This document shows positions 1 through 6,111 of a stretch of 20,532 bases of DNA, in pieces (position 1 is the stretch's first letter; each line of letters starts with the position of its first letter). The notes under the pieces were generated by a model, which worked only from the letters and a program-made list of their open reading frames with translations, was not told the DNA's origin and ran no database searches. The position numbers were made by a program, and so were the translations under genes. Source of the DNA: JBOGHU01 sp050742255 (lineage in GTDB: Bacteria; Actinomycetota; Acidimicrobiia; Acidimicrobiales; CADCSY01); contig JBOGHU010000019.1 in NCBI GenBank assembly GCA_050742255.1, positions 1-20,532 on the forward strand. The letters are read 5' to 3'.

Positions 1-80
1 GGCCGTGGGGCGCCCCGCCCCGCCTCGCCCCCCGCCTCGGCCCCGCCGTGGGTCGGCCCGGCCCCGGCCCGCCTCGGCGG

Positions 81-86
81 TACCGT
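81..86 (+). promoter_or_regulatory. -10 box of the ferredoxin gene, leaderless type
   Basis: TACCGT fits the actinobacterial TAnnnT -10 consensus. It lies 7 nt before the ATG at 94, so transcription would begin at or next to the start codon. No clear -35 is visible in the extremely GC-rich, low-complexity sequence at 1-80, which repeats a CCCGCCTCG-like unit. The GGGGG at 87-91 could instead serve as a ribosome binding site, so the leaderless reading is an inference. Confidence 0.4.
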
Positions 87-93
87 GGGGGAC

Positions 94-303
94 ATGGCAC
101 TGGAGGTGCGGGTGGAGCGAGCCCGCTGCATCGCCACCAAGAGCTGCGTGAACGCCGTGCCCGAGGTGTTCGCGCTGGACGACGCCGGGGTCGCCACCGT
201 CGTCGACCCCGAGGCCGCCGCCGAGGAGGCGGTCGTGGCCGCCGCCGAGAGGTGCCCCACCGGGGCCATCTCGGTGTTCAGGGACGGCCGGCAGCTGGCC
301 TGA
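94..303 (+). CDS. 3Fe-4S-type ferredoxin (small, single cluster)
   Basis: This 69-residue protein is a soluble cytoplasmic electron carrier. It has three conserved cysteines in the pattern of single-cluster actinobacterial ferredoxins: Cys12 and Cys18 (C-x5-C) in RARCIATKSC, followed by PEVFALDD and then Cys54 in RCPTGAI. The middle position of a CxxCxxC motif is not Cys, which favours a 3Fe-4S over a 4Fe-4S cluster. The acidic character is typical. Such ferredoxins often serve cytochromes P450 or other oxidoreductases, but no P450 is in the window. The next gene encodes a flavodoxin-fold reductase, a possible but unproven partner. I chose the ATG at 94 over the in-frame GTG at 85 because it fits family length and the upstream signals; the GTG lies inside the likely -10 and G-rich stretch. 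Confidence 0.87.
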   Translation: MALEVRVERARCIATKSCVNAVPEVFALDDAGVATVVDPEAAAEEAVVAAAERCPTGAISVFRDGRQLA

Positions 304-305
304 GC

Positions 306-325
306 CGGGCCCGGGGCCGGGCCCG
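306..325. terminator. GC-rich hairpin after the ferredoxin gene
   Basis: A perfect 8-bp inverted repeat (CGGGCCCG, 306-313 and 318-325) with a 4-nt loop starts 3 nt after the ferredoxin stop codon. It has no T-tract, so it would be a non-canonical terminator or an mRNA 3'-end stabiliser. The sequence is nearly all G and C, so some chance self-complementarity is expected. Confidence 0.4.
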
Positions 326-336
326 CCGCGCCCGAC

Positions 337-342
337 TACCGT
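337..342 (+). promoter_or_regulatory. -10 box of the FMN reductase gene, leaderless type
   Basis: TACCGT matches TAnnnT and is followed by six bases (TCCGGC) and then the ATG at 349. There is no Shine-Dalgarno sequence before that ATG. The arrangement is nearly the same as in front of marR (TAGGGT, TCCGGG, GTG), so a leaderless transcript is likely. No -35 is visible. Confidence 0.45.
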
Positions 343-348
343 TCCGGC

Positions 349-1011
349 ATGCCCGGCCCGCCCCGCCTCAAGGCCGTCCTCCTGAACTGCACCCTGAAGA
401 GGTCGCCGGCCGTCTCCCACACCGAGGCCCTGATCGGGAAGGTGGTGGAGTGGTTCGATGCCCTCGATGTGGAGAGCGAGGTGGTCCGGGTGGTCGACCA
501 CCGGGTCGCCTTCGGCGTGACCTCCGACGAGGGCGACGGCGACGAGTGGCCGGCGATCCTCGACAAGGTCATGGCTGCCGACATCGTCGTGATCGGCACC
601 CCGATCTGGTTCGGCGTGCGGTCGAGCGTGGCCCAGATGGTCGTCGAGCGCCTGGACGGCACCTACCAGGAGCGGAACGCCGCCGGCCAGTACCCGCTCT
701 ACAACAAGGTCGGCGGCGTGGTGGTCACCGGCAACGAGGACGGTGCCCACGCCGCCGCCGAGACCACCCTGTTCAACCTCACCCACCTGGGCTGCGCCAT
801 CCCCCCCAACGCCGACACCTACTGGGTGGGGGACGCCGGCCCCGGCCCGTCCTACCTGGACGGCGGCCAGGACCACGCCTACACCCAGCGCACGACTCGC
901 TGGATGGCGCACAACCTCGTGCACCTGGCCCGCATCCTCAGGGCCAACCCCATCCCCGCCGAGGGCAACACCTTCGACGAGGAGGTCGACCACCGGCCTC
1001 ACATCGGTTAG
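349..1011 (+). CDS. NADPH-dependent FMN reductase / flavodoxin-fold oxidoreductase
   Basis: This 220-residue protein has the flavodoxin-like fold of the NADPH-dependent FMN reductase / WrbA-like superfamily. The first strand and phosphate-binding loop are seen at about residues 9-25 (AVLLNCTLKRSPAVSHT). The central strand and flavin loop are at 79-90 (IVVIGTPIWFGV), and a second flavin loop is at 126-135 (VTGNEDGAHA). The likely role is two-electron reduction of quinones or other acceptors using FMN, in the cytoplasm. The substrate cannot be read from sequence. It follows the ferredoxin gene on the same strand, with a hairpin and its own -10 box in between, so the two may be separately transcribed. 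It converges with the membrane-protein gene that ends at 1046. Confidence 0.85.
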   Translation: MPGPPRLKAVLLNCTLKRSPAVSHTEALIGKVVEWFDALDVESEVVRVVDHRVAFGVTSDEGDGDEWPAILDKVMAADIVVIGTPIWFGVRSSVAQMVVERLDGTYQERNAAGQYPLYNKVGGVVVTGNEDGAHAAAETTLFNLTHLGCAIPPNADTYWVGDAGPGPSYLDGGQDHAYTQRTTRWMAHNLVHLARILRANPIPAEGNTFDEEVDHRPHIG

Positions 1012-1045
1012 AGCTGCGCCGCCTGGGCGGGAGAGCCGACGAGCA

Positions 1046-2839
1046 TCAGCCGTACCACCCGGTTGTGGCGGCGGCGCCGGCTCGGGCCTCCTCGGCCCGA
1101 CCGCCAGGTCGCGTCGGGGCGGGTGGCGGCGGGGCCGGGGCCTCGGCCCCGGAGCCGAGCCGCACGGCGGTGGTCCAGAACAGGGCCAGCCACCCGGCCA
1201 CCACCGTGGCCAGGCCGGCGTAGGAGACGGCGGCGGGCCAGGCCGGGCCCCCGTGGGTCTCACGCAGCAGCACCTCGGTGTTGCGGACGAAGGCCACCCG
1301 GCGCTCGGGCAGGGCTGGCACCTCGGCGGCGCCGATGTCGGGGTCGGCGGGCAGGTAGATGGGGGCGGCCATGACCTCGTCGCCCCGCTGGAGGCCGACC
1401 ATCGTCTTCCACGTCCCCCAGAGCGGCATCGGACGGGAGGAGACGTAGCGGCCGGGCGCCACCTGCGACAGCTGGCCCAGCACCCGCCCGCCCCCCTGCC
1501 AGGAGACCACGCCGAAGCCGGTCGCCTCCTCGGCGGCGTCGGCGGGGTGGAGCTGGACGTCGACCGTGGCCTCCCCGGCCCCCGTGCCGGCAGGGCGGAG
1601 CCGGATCACGGCCTCGACCTGGCCCACCTCCCGGGGGAGGGGGTAGGCGAGGACCGCCACCAGGGTCGCCAGGGCGGCGACGACGGGGACGGGCCCCACC
1701 CCGGTTCCCCCCGGCACCACCCGGCCCAGCCCCACGGCCACCACGGCGGCGGCGACGGCGGCGACAGGCCCCAGCACCACCACCTCGGGCGGCGCCGTCG
1801 CCGAGGGCTGGAACCAGTCCAGCAGCCCGGCCCAGGGGAGCTCGCCGGCCAGCCCGAGGGTTCCGACCGCCACCCCCGAGACGGCGGCCAGGCGCAGGCG
1901 GCGCTCGGTCCCCAGCCACCAGGCGACCGCCTCCACGGCCAGGGCGCCGCCGAGGTACAGGGGGAAGAGGGGGACGGTGTGGCCCAGGGCGCCGCCCACC
2001 ACCAGGGCCACGCCACCCCGCAGGACCACGTACGCCAGCACCGCCTTGAGGGCGCCACCGGGCCCGAGGGCCAGGCGGGCGACCACCAGGGCGAACCCGG
2101 CGGCGGCGGCCACGAGCAGCGGGAGGTAGAGCACCTGGAACTGGGGGACCCCGAACTCGAACTCCCCCAGGGTGGCGGAGAGGCCGGCGAGGATGGCCCC
2201 GAAGACCACCACCTCGATGACCCGGCCCAGGAGGGTGGGCCGGGAGGGGGGTCGGCCCTCGGCCAGCATCAGCCACAGGGCGATGGGGGCCAGGCCACCG
2301 CCGCCCACCAGCAGGAGGTGGGTCGGGCTCCACAGCGTGACGTCGATCCCGTAGGCCTCGTGCCAGAGGGCGTCGAGAGGGAAGCCGGCCAGCCCCCCCG
2401 CTCCCAGGGTGGCCAGCACCACCGCCGACCACGGGAACCGCAGGGCGCCCAGCCGCAGCCGCACCGGCGCCCGCTCCATGCTGGCGTACACCACCGCCAA
2501 CCCCGCCGTGTACAGCATGCCCCCCAGGGCCAGCACGATCATGGCGTGGGAGGGGGTGAGGAGCTGCTCGTCCCTCCCCGCGTCGATGTGGTAGGCGACG
2601 TCCCAGTACAGGCCGACCAGGCCCATCCCCAGCAGGTGCAGGCCGCTGAGGACGCTGGCCATGACCCAGCCCGGGTACCCGGTCAGCCGCTGGAGGCTGG
2701 AGGCGATCCTGCGGAAGAAGATGTCTATGGGGTTGGTGGCCCGGCCGTGGTCGCCGTCCACGGCCAGGAGGATCACGATCGCCCCGTACAGCAGGAGCGG
2801 CATGACCACGTACAGCCAGTCGGTCGCGGTGTAGGTCAT
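1046..2839 (-). CDS. uncharacterised polytopic membrane protein with duplicated D-H-G-D-P-H motif and FixH/YtkA-like domain
   Basis: I do not recognise a named family. The 597-residue protein has about 12 hydrophobic segments over residues 7-402, then a soluble domain at about 408-500, and a last membrane segment near 535-558 followed by a Pro/Ala/Arg-rich tail. The soluble part (HPADAAEE, then APGRYVSSRPMPLWGTWK) resembles FixH/YtkA-like beta domains found with copper and cytochrome-oxidase proteins; this is inferred from pattern only. Two segments share D-x2-[YW]-H-x3-G-x-D-x2-L-x-[TS]-P-[ST]-H: Asp80-His98 and Asp156-His174, exactly 76 residues apart. These could bind metal or protons. The start is firm: AGGAGG lies 2 nt before the ATG, and the merR stop is 7 nt upstream. 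It is therefore probably cotranscribed with, and perhaps controlled by, the MerR protein. Confidence 0.8.
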   Translation of the reverse strand: MTYTATDWLYVVMPLLLYGAIVILLAVDGDHGRATNPIDIFFRRIASSLQRLTGYPGWVMASVLSGLHLLGMGLVGLYWDVAYHIDAGRDEQLLTPSHAMIVLALGGMLYTAGLAVVYASMERAPVRLRLGALRFPWSAVVLATLGAGGLAGFPLDALWHEAYGIDVTLWSPTHLLLVGGGGLAPIALWLMLAEGRPPSRPTLLGRVIEVVVFGAILAGLSATLGEFEFGVPQFQVLYLPLLVAAAAGFALVVARLALGPGGALKAVLAYVVLRGGVALVVGGALGHTVPLFPLYLGGALAVEAVAWWLGTERRLRLAAVSGVAVGTLGLAGELPWAGLLDWFQPSATAPPEVVVLGPVAAVAAAVVAVGLGRVVPGGTGVGPVPVVAALATLVAVLAYPLPREVGQVEAVIRLRPAGTGAGEATVDVQLHPADAAEEATGFGVVSWQGGGRVLGQLSQVAPGRYVSSRPMPLWGTWKTMVGLQRGDEVMAAPIYLPADPDIGAAEVPALPERRVAFVRNTEVLLRETHGGPAWPAAVSYAGLATVVAGWLALFWTTAVRLGSGAEAPAPPPPAPTRPGGRAEEARAGAAATTGWYG

Positions 2840-2846
2840 CGCCTCC

Positions 2847-3650
2847 TCACTTTCTGGTGCCCGGTTGACGGTCGGCGGCGTCGCGGTCGGTGGCGTCGCG
2901 GTCGGCGGCCTCGATCTGGGCGGCGCCGACCTGGACCGCGGTCGAGCGGGCCACCGCCTCCTCCATGGCCCGGGCCAGGGTCGCCCTCACGGCGACGGCG
3001 GCGAGGGGCCGGAGCCGGCGGAGGGCGTCGGTCACGGCAGGCAGGCGCTCGGCCGGCATGCCCGCCTCGGCGAACGGGCGCCACACGTGGTGCTCGAACA
3101 GCTCGATGAATCGGTCGGCGACGCGGGCCATGTCGTCCCGCAGGGCGGCGAGCTCGTCGTGGGTGACGCCCAGGGGGATGCCCGCCGCCACCAGCTCGGC
3201 GCCGACCCGCAGCAGGGTGGGGCTCGGGACCTCGAAGGCATCCCCCTTCGGCACGATCAGCCCCAGCTCCAGGGCCCGGGCGACGAGCCGGGGGTCGCCG
3301 GCCGCCTCGGGGAACAGCTGGAGGAGCTCAGCGGGGCTGCGTCGCTCCGGCTCCTCCTCCACCCAGGGGGCGGTCAGGGCCGCCTCGAAGCCCAGCACGT
3401 CGCCCAGGCTGCGCCCCTCCTCCCAGGCCCTGAGCAGCTCGGCGATGCCTGCCAGGGAGAAGCCCTGCTGCTGGAGGCGGGTGACGAGCCTGAGCCGGGC
3501 CAGGTGGCCGGGCCCGTAGTAGCCGACCCGGCCCGCCACGGCCGGCGGTGGCAGCAGCCCCTGGGTCTGGTGGTTGCGGATGTTGCGGGTGGTGACGCCG
3601 GCGGCCGCCGCCAGCTCCTCGATGGTCATGCGGTCGCTCGCCGCCGTCAC
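2847..3650 (-). CDS. MerR-family transcriptional regulator
   Basis: This 267-residue regulator has an N-terminal MerR helix-turn-helix at about residues 9-46 (MTIEELAAAAGVTTRNIRNH, then Gly-Leu-Leu-Pro and RVGYYG), followed by the wing and dimer helix (HLARLRLVTRLQQQGFSLAGI). The rest is a long helical effector domain with no metal-binding cysteines, so it is not a mercury, copper or SoxR sensor. I prefer the GTG at 3650 because a -35/-10 pair places transcription start almost on it; the ATG at 3629 is the alternative (260 aa). The C-terminus is a short Ala/Asp/Arg repeat coded by a 15-bp tandem repeat. The gene lies downstream of marR on the same strand and 7 nt before the membrane-protein gene, its likely target. 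A 20-bp dyad over its promoter suggests autoregulation. Confidence 0.87.
   Translation of the reverse strand: MTAASDRMTIEELAAAAGVTTRNIRNHQTQGLLPPPAVAGRVGYYGPGHLARLRLVTRLQQQGFSLAGIAELLRAWEEGRSLGDVLGFEAALTAPWVEEEPERRSPAELLQLFPEAAGDPRLVARALELGLIVPKGDAFEVPSPTLLRVGAELVAAGIPLGVTHDELAALRDDMARVADRFIELFEHHVWRPFAEAGMPAERLPAVTDALRRLRPLAAVAVRATLARAMEEAVARSTAVQVGAAQIEAADRDATDRDAADRQPGTRK
2871..2915. repeat. 15-bp tandem repeat, about three copies, in the 3' end of merR
   Basis: The unit GTCGGCGGCGTCGCG (2871-2885) is followed by a copy with one change (2886-2900) and a more divergent third copy (2901-2915). On the minus strand it codes in frame for the Ala/Asp/Arg repeats at the end of the MerR protein. 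Being in frame and a multiple of three, it can change copy number without breaking the gene. Confidence 0.7.
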
Positions 3651-3658
3651 GGTCGCAG

Positions 3659-3687
3659 AGCTTATCCGACATCGCTTTACGTTGCAA
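3659..3687 (-). promoter_or_regulatory. merR promoter
   Basis: On the minus strand a -35-like TTGCAA (3682-3687) is separated by exactly 17 bp from TAAGCT (3659-3664), a TAnnnT -10. The predicted start site falls within a few bases of the GTG at 3650, giving a leaderless or nearly leaderless mRNA. The -35 lies inside the dyad at 3681-3700. Confidence 0.5.
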
Positions 3688-3700
3688 GATATCAGGTAAC
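3681..3700. promoter_or_regulatory. 20-bp imperfect palindrome, probable MerR operator
   Basis: GTTGCAAGATATCAGGTAAC has dyad symmetry of the form GTTnC-nn-GATATC-nn-GnAAC, centred on GATATC. Its length suits a MerR-family dimer site. It overlaps the -35 of the merR promoter rather than filling a long -35/-10 spacer. That predicts simple autorepression rather than the classic MerR DNA-untwisting activation. It is the most AT-rich stretch of the first 11 kb. Confidence 0.55.
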
Positions 3701-3718
3701 AATTTGGGCAGTCGTTGT

Positions 3719-4198
3719 TCAGGACCCTGCGGTGGCGTGGCGGTCGAGCTCGGCTATCGCAGCGGGGGGCAGGTGGGCGGTGACCTTGCGCAACAGGTCC
3801 CGGAGGGTGCGGCGCTCGGCGGCGGTGAGGGTGGCGAACGACGCCGGGGGCACCGAGAGGAGGTCCATGGCCCGCTGGCGGGTCTTGGCCCCCACCTCGG
3901 TGAGGGCCACCGTGCGCACCCGCCGGTCGGCGGCCACCACCCGCCGCTCGACCAGGCTGCGCTCCTCGAGCTGGTCGACCAGCGAGGTCACGTTGGAGGG
4001 GTCGCAGTGCCACTCCTCGGCCAGTGCCCCCATGGGGCGGGCTTCGCCGGGGTGGATGCACATCAGGGCGTGCAGCCCGGTGCGGGTGAGGCCCACAGCC
4101 TCAGCGGTACCGGCGAAGCGCCGCTGGTTCTCCTCGCTGCGGAGGAGCTGCACCACGCGCAGCCACGCCTCCCGGCCGGCGGCATCGTCCTTCACCAC
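3719..4198 (-). CDS. MarR-family transcriptional regulator
   Basis: This 159-residue winged-helix regulator has the MarR layout. An N-terminal dimerisation helix (about 8-40) is followed by the recognition region at about 55-85 (MGALAEEWHCDPSNVTSLVD) and the wing with the family's Asp-Arg-Arg (ADRRVRTVALTEVG, about 90-103). C-terminal helices complete the dimer interface. It is divergent from the drrA-like exporter gene, the usual place for a MarR repressor of a drug exporter, with two dyads in the 81-bp gap. The GTG at 4198 is chosen because TAGGGT lies exactly 6 nt upstream, so the mRNA should be leaderless; a second GTG follows at 4195. The likely inducer is a small lipophilic or phenolic compound, which cannot be inferred further. 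Confidence 0.88.
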   Translation of the reverse strand: MVKDDAAGREAWLRVVQLLRSEENQRRFAGTAEAVGLTRTGLHALMCIHPGEARPMGALAEEWHCDPSNVTSLVDQLEERSLVERRVVAADRRVRTVALTEVGAKTRQRAMDLLSVPPASFATLTAAERRTLRDLLRKVTAHLPPAAIAELDRHATAGS

Positions 4199-4204
4199 CC
4201 CGGA

Positions 4205-4210
4205 ACCCTA
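4205..4210 (-). promoter_or_regulatory. -10 box of marR, leaderless type
   Basis: Minus-strand TAGGGT (TAnnnT) sits 6 nt before the GTG at 4198. Sequence about 17-18 bp upstream reads TGGACT, a weak -35 that overlaps the first operator repeat, consistent with autorepression. Confidence 0.5.
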
Positions 4211-4217
4211 GAGCACG

Positions 4218-4252
4218 TTGGACAGTTGAGTCCATTGGACGGTTGACATCCA
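4218..4252. promoter_or_regulatory. tandem dyad operators between marR and the exporter operon
   Basis: Two adjacent related copies are present: TTGGACAGTTGAGTCCA (4218-4234) and TTGGACGGTTGACATCCA (4235-4252). The first contains a perfect inverted repeat TGGAC-n6-GTCCA, and the second an imperfect one, TGGAC-n7-ATCCA. Copy starts are 17 bp apart. The first overlaps the likely marR -35 and the second covers the exporter -35 (TTGACA at 4243-4248). MarR bound here could therefore repress both directions. Assignment to this MarR is an inference from position. Confidence 0.6.
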
Positions 4253-4271
4253 TCAAAGACCTTGCCAGGAT
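4243..4271 (+). promoter_or_regulatory. promoter of the ABC exporter operon
   Basis: A perfect -35 TTGACA (4243-4248) and a weaker -10 CAGGAT (4266-4271) are separated by 17 bp. The predicted start site is only a few bases before the ATG at 4280, so the transcript would be leaderless or nearly so. The -35 is embedded in the second operator repeat. Confidence 0.5.
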
Positions 4272-4279
4272 CATCGCCC

Positions 4280-5263
4280 ATGAGCGCAGCCATCACCGCA
4301 GAGGCCCTGACGAAGAGGTTCGGCTCGGTCACTGCCCTCGACGGTCTCGACCTGGAGGTGCCGGTCGGCAGCGTGCTCGGGCTGCTGGGCCCCAACGGGG
4401 CCGGCAAGACCACCGCCGTGCGCATCTTCACGACCATCCTGCGCCCCGACGGCGGCCGGGCCAGCGTGCTCGGGCGCGACGTCGTGGCTGATCCCGAGGT
4501 GGTGCGGGCCACCATCGGCCTGGCCGGCCAGTACGCCGCCGTCGACGAGAACCTCACCGGCCGGGAGAACCTGCGCCTGGTGGGCCGCCTCACCCACCTG
4601 GGCCGCCAGCTCCGGCGCCGGCGGGCCGACGAGCTGCTCGAGCGCTTCGACCTGGTGGACGCCGCCGACCGCCTGGTGCGCATGTACTCCGGCGGCATGC
4701 GTCGCCGCCTCGACCTGGCGGCTGCGCTGGTCCACCGCCCGCCCGTGCTGTTCCTCGACGAGCCGACCACCGGCCTCGACATCCGCAGCCGCAAGGAGCT
4801 GTGGGCGGTCATCGGGGAGCTGGTGGCCGTGGGGTCGACCGTGCTGCTCACCACCCAGTACCTCGAGGAGGCCGACCGCCTGGCCGATGCCATCGCCGTC
4901 GTCGACCATGGCCGGGTGATCGCCCACGGCACGGCTGCCCAGCTCAAGGCCGAGCTGGGGGCGACGGTGCTGGTCCTGCGGCTGCCCGACGAGCCCGCTG
5001 CCCACCGGGCCGCAGAGCTGGTGAGCCACCTGGGCGCCACCCCCCCGGTGGTCGAGGGGACCACCGTCGAGCTCACCGTGACCGACGGCCCGAGCCTGGT
5101 CGTCGATGCGCTGCGCTCCCTCGACGGCCAGGGGCTGGTGCCCACCGGCCTGGTGCTGCGCGAGCCCAGCCTCGACGACGTTTTCCTCAACCTCACCGGC
5201 CGCCGGGCCAGCAGCGACGGCCCCACACCCGGGGAGAGCCCCGACATGCGAGGTGCGGCATGA
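4280..5263 (+). CDS. DrrA-type ABC transporter ATP-binding protein
   Basis: This 327-residue cytoplasmic ATPase drives an ABC-2 exporter. Walker A GPNGAGKT is at 37-44. The Q-loop region is near 80-90, the ABC signature YSGGMRRRLDLA at 136-147 and Walker B VLFLDEP at 156-162. The switch position reads TTQYLEEAD with Gln193 in place of the usual His, a hallmark of the DrrA (daunorubicin-resistance) subfamily, as is the C-terminal extension of about 90 residues after the core. The ATG at 4280 is preferred over the TTG at 4262 because the protein then begins at the usual first strand and the promoter fits. It overlaps the permease gene by 4 nt (ATGA), so translation is coupled. Likely exports a hydrophobic drug or lipid; substrate unknown. 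Confidence 0.92.
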   Translation: MSAAITAEALTKRFGSVTALDGLDLEVPVGSVLGLLGPNGAGKTTAVRIFTTILRPDGGRASVLGRDVVADPEVVRATIGLAGQYAAVDENLTGRENLRLVGRLTHLGRQLRRRRADELLERFDLVDAADRLVRMYSGGMRRRLDLAAALVHRPPVLFLDEPTTGLDIRSRKELWAVIGELVAVGSTVLLTTQYLEEADRLADAIAVVDHGRVIAHGTAAQLKAELGATVLVLRLPDEPAAHRAAELVSHLGATPPVVEGTTVELTVTDGPSLVVDALRSLDGQGLVPTGLVLREPSLDDVFLNLTGRRASSDGPTPGESPDMRGAA

Positions 5264-6072
5264 CGGCCACCACCACCACCCTCGCCCCCAGCCGCGGGTC
5301 CACGCCCGGCCGCCTGAGCCGGGCGGTGGCCGACGGGTCGGCCATCTGCGCCCGGAACCTCCGTGTCCTCGTGCGGCTGCCCCAGGCGGTGGTGTTCGCC
5401 ACCATCCAGCCGGTGATCTTCGTGCTGATGTTCCGCTACGTGTTCGGGGGCGCCATACGGGTGACGGACGGGCCGTACGTCGACTTCCTCATCCCCGGGA
5501 TCTTCGTCACCACGGTGGTCTTCGGGGCCATGGGGACGGCCGTGGGCTTGGCCGACGACCTGGGCAAGGGCCTCATCGAGCGGCTCCGCTCGCTTCCCAT
5601 GGCGCCTTCGGCGGTGCTCACCGGGCGCACCGCCGCCGACCTGGTGCGCAACGTCTTCGTCGTGGCCCTGATGGCCGTGGTGGGCTTCTTGGTGGGCTTC
5701 CGGGTCCACACCGGCGTGGTGGCGTTCCTCGCCGCACTGTTGCTGGTGCTGCTGTTCAGCTACTCGCTGCTGTGGCTCTTCGCCCTGGTGGGCCTGGCCA
5801 CCGCCAACGCCGAGACGGCCCAGGCGGCCTCGTTCCCCATCATGGCACCCCTCACCTTCGCCTCGTCGGCCTTCGTCCCCGTCGCCTCCATGCCGGGCTG
5901 GCTCCAGCCCTACGCCGACAACCAGCCGGTCAGCGCCACCGTGGACGCCGCCCGGGCCCTGGTGCTGGGCGGGCCCACCACCGGGGTGGTGCTCCAGGCG
6001 CTGGCATGGTCGGTGGGCATCCTGGTGGTGGCCGCCACCCTGGCGGTGCGGCGCTACCGCCGGGTGGTGTAG
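5260..6072 (+). CDS. ABC-2 type permease, DrrB-like
   Basis: This 270-residue integral membrane protein is the partner of the preceding ATPase. It has a cytoplasmic N-terminus with the coupling region before the first membrane helix (ARNLRVLVRLPQAVVFATIQP, near residues 28-48). About six membrane helices follow, including a Gly-rich ABC-2 signature around GIFVTTVVFGAMGTAVG, then the conserved LIERLRSLPMAPSAVLTGR loop (about 106-124). The late SSAFVPVASMPGWLQPYADNQPVS stretch is typical of DrrB and related antibiotic or lipid exporters. The ATG at 5260 overlaps the drrA-like stop in ATGA and is preceded by GAGGTG at a good distance. It converges with lhr. Confidence 0.9.
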   Translation: MTATTTTLAPSRGSTPGRLSRAVADGSAICARNLRVLVRLPQAVVFATIQPVIFVLMFRYVFGGAIRVTDGPYVDFLIPGIFVTTVVFGAMGTAVGLADDLGKGLIERLRSLPMAPSAVLTGRTAADLVRNVFVVALMAVVGFLVGFRVHTGVVAFLAALLLVLLFSYSLLWLFALVGLATANAETAQAASFPIMAPLTFASSAFVPVASMPGWLQPYADNQPVSATVDAARALVLGGPTTGVVLQALAWSVGILVVAATLAVRRYRRVV

Positions 6073-6076
6073 CGGG

Positions 6077-6111
6077 CCCTGTTGACCGAGCTGAGGACGC
6101 TCCCTACAGGG
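6077..6111. terminator. nested inverted repeat between the exporter operon and lhr
   Basis: CCCTGT (6077-6082) pairs with ACAGGG (6106-6111), and inside it GAGC (6088-6091) pairs with GCTC (6099-6102). The structure starts 5 nt after the permease stop and covers the lhr stop, so it could end transcription from both convergent genes. There is no T-tract and the outer loop is bulged, so this is a moderate call. Confidence 0.4.

Noticed and set aside
1..80. Repeated CCCGCCTCG-like units as a possible regulatory repeat
   Set aside because: Spacing is irregular and the whole stretch is nearly pure C and G, so low complexity explains it.
743..3109. A 788-codon plus-strand open frame opposite the membrane protein gene
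   Set aside because: Pro/Gly/His/Gln-rich shadow with no domain; it runs across the end of the FMN reductase gene and the merR boundary.
4192..5709. A 505-codon minus-strand open frame opposite the exporter genes
   Set aside because: Ser/Arg-rich shadow composition, and the plus strand carries Walker A, signature and Walker B motifs.
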